Assembly (NCBI GenBank): GCA_026417615.1
Contig: JAOACY010000095.1
Location: 1-34,482 of the forward strand
Length of the DNA stretch: 34,482 nucleotides
Reading direction: 5' to 3'
DNA from: Clostridia bacterium
GTDB taxonomy: Bacteria; Bacillota; Clostridia; Acetivibrionales; JAFADI01
Of the stretch, positions 33,250-34,482 are shown piece by piece (within the stretch, counting starts at the first letter, position 1; every line of letters begins with the position of its first letter). A model generated the notes under the pieces. It saw only the letters and a program-made list of their open reading frames with translations. It searched no databases and was not told the DNA's origin. The position numbers were made by a program, and so were the translations under genes.

Positions 33250-33932
33250 TTCACCTCAAACTTATAGCCTACTCCCCACACCGTTTTCAACTGCCACACC
33301 TGATTGTCAATATCTATCTTTTCCCTTAATCTTTTGATATGTACATCAACCGTACGTGAGTCACCATAGAAGTCAAAGCCCCAAACTTGCTCCAGCAGCT
33401 GCTCCCTGGTAAAAACCTTGTTCGGATTTGATGCCAGGAAGAATAACAGTTCAAGCTCTTTTGGCGGAACTTCAATGGCCTTCCCCCCCACCTTCAGAGT
33501 ATAATCGGTTCTGTTTATCACCAGATTCGGATATACTACCTCCTGAACATCCATTTCCTTATGCTCATATCTTCTTAATACAGCCTTAACCCTTGCAATC
33601 AGCTCCTTTGGATCAAAAGGCTTTACCACGTAGTCGTCGGCACCCATTTCAAGTCCGAGCACCTTGTCGAAGGTTTCTCCCTTTGCGGTAAGCATGATTA
33701 TGGGTATATTGCTTACTTTCCTAACCTCCCTGCAAACCTGCAAACCATCGACACCCGGAAGCATAATATCCAGTATTATTATATTTGGCGCGAAATCCTT
33801 AAAGACGGATATGGCTTTAAGACCATTATGGACAGCCATGACCTCGTAGCCTTCCTTTTCCATATACAGCCTTACCAGTTCACATATATTCACATCATCA
33901 TCGATGACCAGCACCTTTAATTTATTGCTCAT
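33246..33932 (-). CDS. OmpR-family response regulator
   Basis: 228 residues. The receiver domain has the acidic pocket (VIDDD, 9-13), the phosphoacceptor Asp55 in IILDIMLPG, the Thr switch (MLTAKGE) and Lys in VVKPFDP. The C-terminal winged helix has the OmpR motif SRTVDVHIKRLREKI preceded by VFTREQLLEQVWG. It is upstream of and overlaps its kinase, and follows a small coiled-coil gene by 11 bases. Targets are unknown; htrA and the operon itself are natural candidates because of position. Confidence 0.96.
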   Translation of the reverse strand: MSNKLKVLVIDDDVNICELVRLYMEKEGYEVMAVHNGLKAISVFKDFAPNIIILDIMLPGVDGLQVCREVRKVSNIPIIMLTAKGETFDKVLGLEMGADDYVVKPFDPKELIARVKAVLRRYEHKEMDVQEVVYPNLVINRTDYTLKVGGKAIEVPPKELELLFFLASNPNKVFTREQLLEQVWGFDFYGDSRTVDVHIKRLREKIDIDNQVWQLKTVWGVGYKFEVK

Positions 33933-33943
33933 ATTAAATCTCT

Positions 33944-34132
33944 CTAATTTATAATTTCAGTTCTTAAAGTAAAATTATTCAGCACCAAATTGCTTATCTT
34001 GACTTCTTCAAGGAGCTTTTTCTGATCAGCCTTAATCTGGCATACCTCTTCCAAAAGCTTATCCTGTTTATCTGAAATCATTTTGAGCATTTCTCTGATC
34101 TCCAAGAGAACCGAAGAATAATCTTCCGTCAT
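33944..34132 (-). CDS. Small coiled-coil protein heading the two-component operon
   Basis: 62 residues, starting at ATG 34132 six bases after GGAGGT; an earlier ATG at 34138 touches that site. Residues 10-45 are a helical, probably coiled-coil stretch (LLEIREMLKMISDKQDKLL, EEVCQIKADQKKLLEEVK) with one cysteine, and there is no signal or transmembrane segment. No named family. It sits 11 bases before the response regulator in the same direction. A scaffolding or dimerisation partner for the regulator is speculation. Confidence 0.65.
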   Translation of the reverse strand: MTEDYSSVLLEIREMLKMISDKQDKLLEEVCQIKADQKKLLEEVKISNLVLNNFTLRTEIIN

Positions 34133-34177
34133 TTCCATACCTCCAAAAAAATATTACAAATATTCTATCATAATTTA

Positions 34178-34309
34178 TCACTCCCTGTCCATTGCCTGTC
34201 TTAAGGAATTTACAAACTCTCCCACATTTTTTACTGCCTCAGCGGGGCAGCTGCTGCTTCCCACAAGCTTGACAATGGCGCTGCCTACAATCAGCCCGTC
34301 GCAATAACC
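34178..34309 (-). pseudogene. trpA: 3' fragment of tryptophan synthase alpha chain gene
   Basis: The minus strand encodes, from about 34309 to the TGA at 34180-34178, the last 43 residues of TrpA: GYCDGLIVGSAIVKLVG, then CPAEAVKNVGEFVNS and LRQAMDRE. DGLIVGSAIVK is the phosphate-binding end of the TIM barrel. Upstream of GYCD the frame runs into unrelated sequence that belongs to an insertion element starting at about 34310. About 220 N-terminal residues are absent here and may lie on the far side of the element, outside the window. If so the gene is interrupted and probably non-functional. Confidence 0.8.
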
Positions 34310-34344
34310 GGGTGTTTGACACTTCCATAATTTACTAGTAACTC

Positions 34345-34370
34345 AAAGCCGTATAATCACGGCTTTTTTT
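34345..34370 (+). terminator. Terminator at the insertion element end
   Basis: AAAGCCGT (34345-34352) pairs with ACGGCTTT (34359-34366), and T continues to 34370. It would stop transcription entering the element from outside, a known feature of insertion sequences. Confidence 0.75.
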
Positions 34371-34392
34371 GAAACTTTTTTTAAAATTACCA

Positions 34393-34421
34393 TTGCGCCA
34401 ACTCTCGCTATATGCTATAAT
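34393..34421 (+). promoter_or_regulatory. Transposase promoter
   Basis: TTGCGC (34393-34398), a 17-base spacer and a perfect TATAAT (34416-34421), 22 bases before the transposase ATG. Confidence 0.65.
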
Positions 34422-34443
34422 ATATGGGATAGGAGGTTATTTT

Positions 34444-34482
34444 ATGAAGCTTACTATTTCCAAATCAAAGAACGCCACATTC
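34444..34482 (+). CDS. Transposase, N-terminus only (IS1634-like)
   Basis: Thirteen codons from ATG 34444 (MKLTISKSKNATF), after AGGAGG (34431-34436). The sequence resembles the start of IS1634-family transposases, which begin with a similar Ser-Lys-Ser-Lys-Asn segment. The call depends on this short match plus the interrupted trpA beside it. Confidence 0.55.
   Translation, partial: MKLTISKSKNATF

Larger units (their letters stand above)
34310..34482 (+). mobile_element. Left end of an IS1634-like insertion element, running off the window
   Basis: It begins where trpA similarity stops, near GTGTTTGACAC (about 34312-34320). It carries its own terminator, promoter and transposase start. The exact end, terminal inverted repeat and target duplication cannot be set because the right end is outside the window. 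Confidence 0.6.

Overview
The window looks like chromosome of a low-GC, endospore-forming anaerobic clostridium, probably near the Acetivibrio/Ruminiclostridium group. The evidence is a set of recognisable genes: an ftsZ beginning [13 protein letters not shown], the spoIIGA-sigE sporulation pair, ylbJ, a 23-residue spoVM next to rpmB, and Bacillus/Clostridium-type gene order (dprA-topA-trmFO; recG-rsmD-coaD). I saw no tRNA, rRNA or CRISPR array.

Layout. (1) 1-1811, minus strand: a three-gene transposition module. It has a DUF6431-like zinc-ribbon protein, a DD(35)E transposase with a Mu-type C-terminal domain that is broken by an internal deletion, and the start of an ExeA/TnsC-like ATPase. 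(2) 2090-5300, minus strand: a secretion operon with a subtilisin-like protease, a 345-aa secreted protein of unknown function and a 185-aa membrane-anchored protein. It is driven by a promoter whose spacer contains a run of ten C, a likely phase-variation switch, and it is preceded by a highly structured leader. (3) 5301-8922, plus strand: about 700 bases of noncoding DNA with a GGTGTTTG inverted-repeat cluster, then ftsZ, a strong terminator, a Spo0A-type promoter candidate, spoIIGA and sigE. (4) 8982-13670, minus strand: trmFO, topA, dprA. (5) 13768-16924: an accessory cassette of a secreted SH3 protein and a BlaI/M56 signalling pair, flanked by nearly identical 119/118-bp direct repeats that are ends of an ISNCY-type element. 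The second repeat belongs to an internally deleted relic ending near 17233. (6) 17307-22327: ylbJ, then on the minus strand recG, rsmD, coaD and a coiled-coil gene. (7) 22449-25575: a double-hairpin repeat, rpmB, spoVM, a membrane-anchored unknown and a GAF-GGDEF diguanylate cyclase. (8) 25607-30021, minus strand: a large FtsA-like ATPase with C-terminal repeats, nth and glgA. (9) 30254-34132, minus strand: htrA preceded in transcription order by a coiled-coil gene, an OmpR-type response regulator and a histidine kinase. (10) 34178-34482: the 3' end of trpA, cut off by what looks like an IS1634-family element.

How the genes work together. SpoIIGA processes pro-sigma-E, and SpoVM and YlbJ act later in spore formation. 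The BlaI repressor and M56 protease would form a signalling pair; the sensor carries a degenerate phosphodiester-glycosidase-like ectodomain instead of a penicillin-binding domain, so its ligand is probably a cell-envelope glycan and not a beta-lactam. The kinase/regulator and HtrA suggest an envelope-stress group. The most unusual items are the poly-C promoter, the M56-glycosidase sensor in its repeat-flanked cassette, the deleted transposase module, the ATT start of rsmD and the insertion in trpA.
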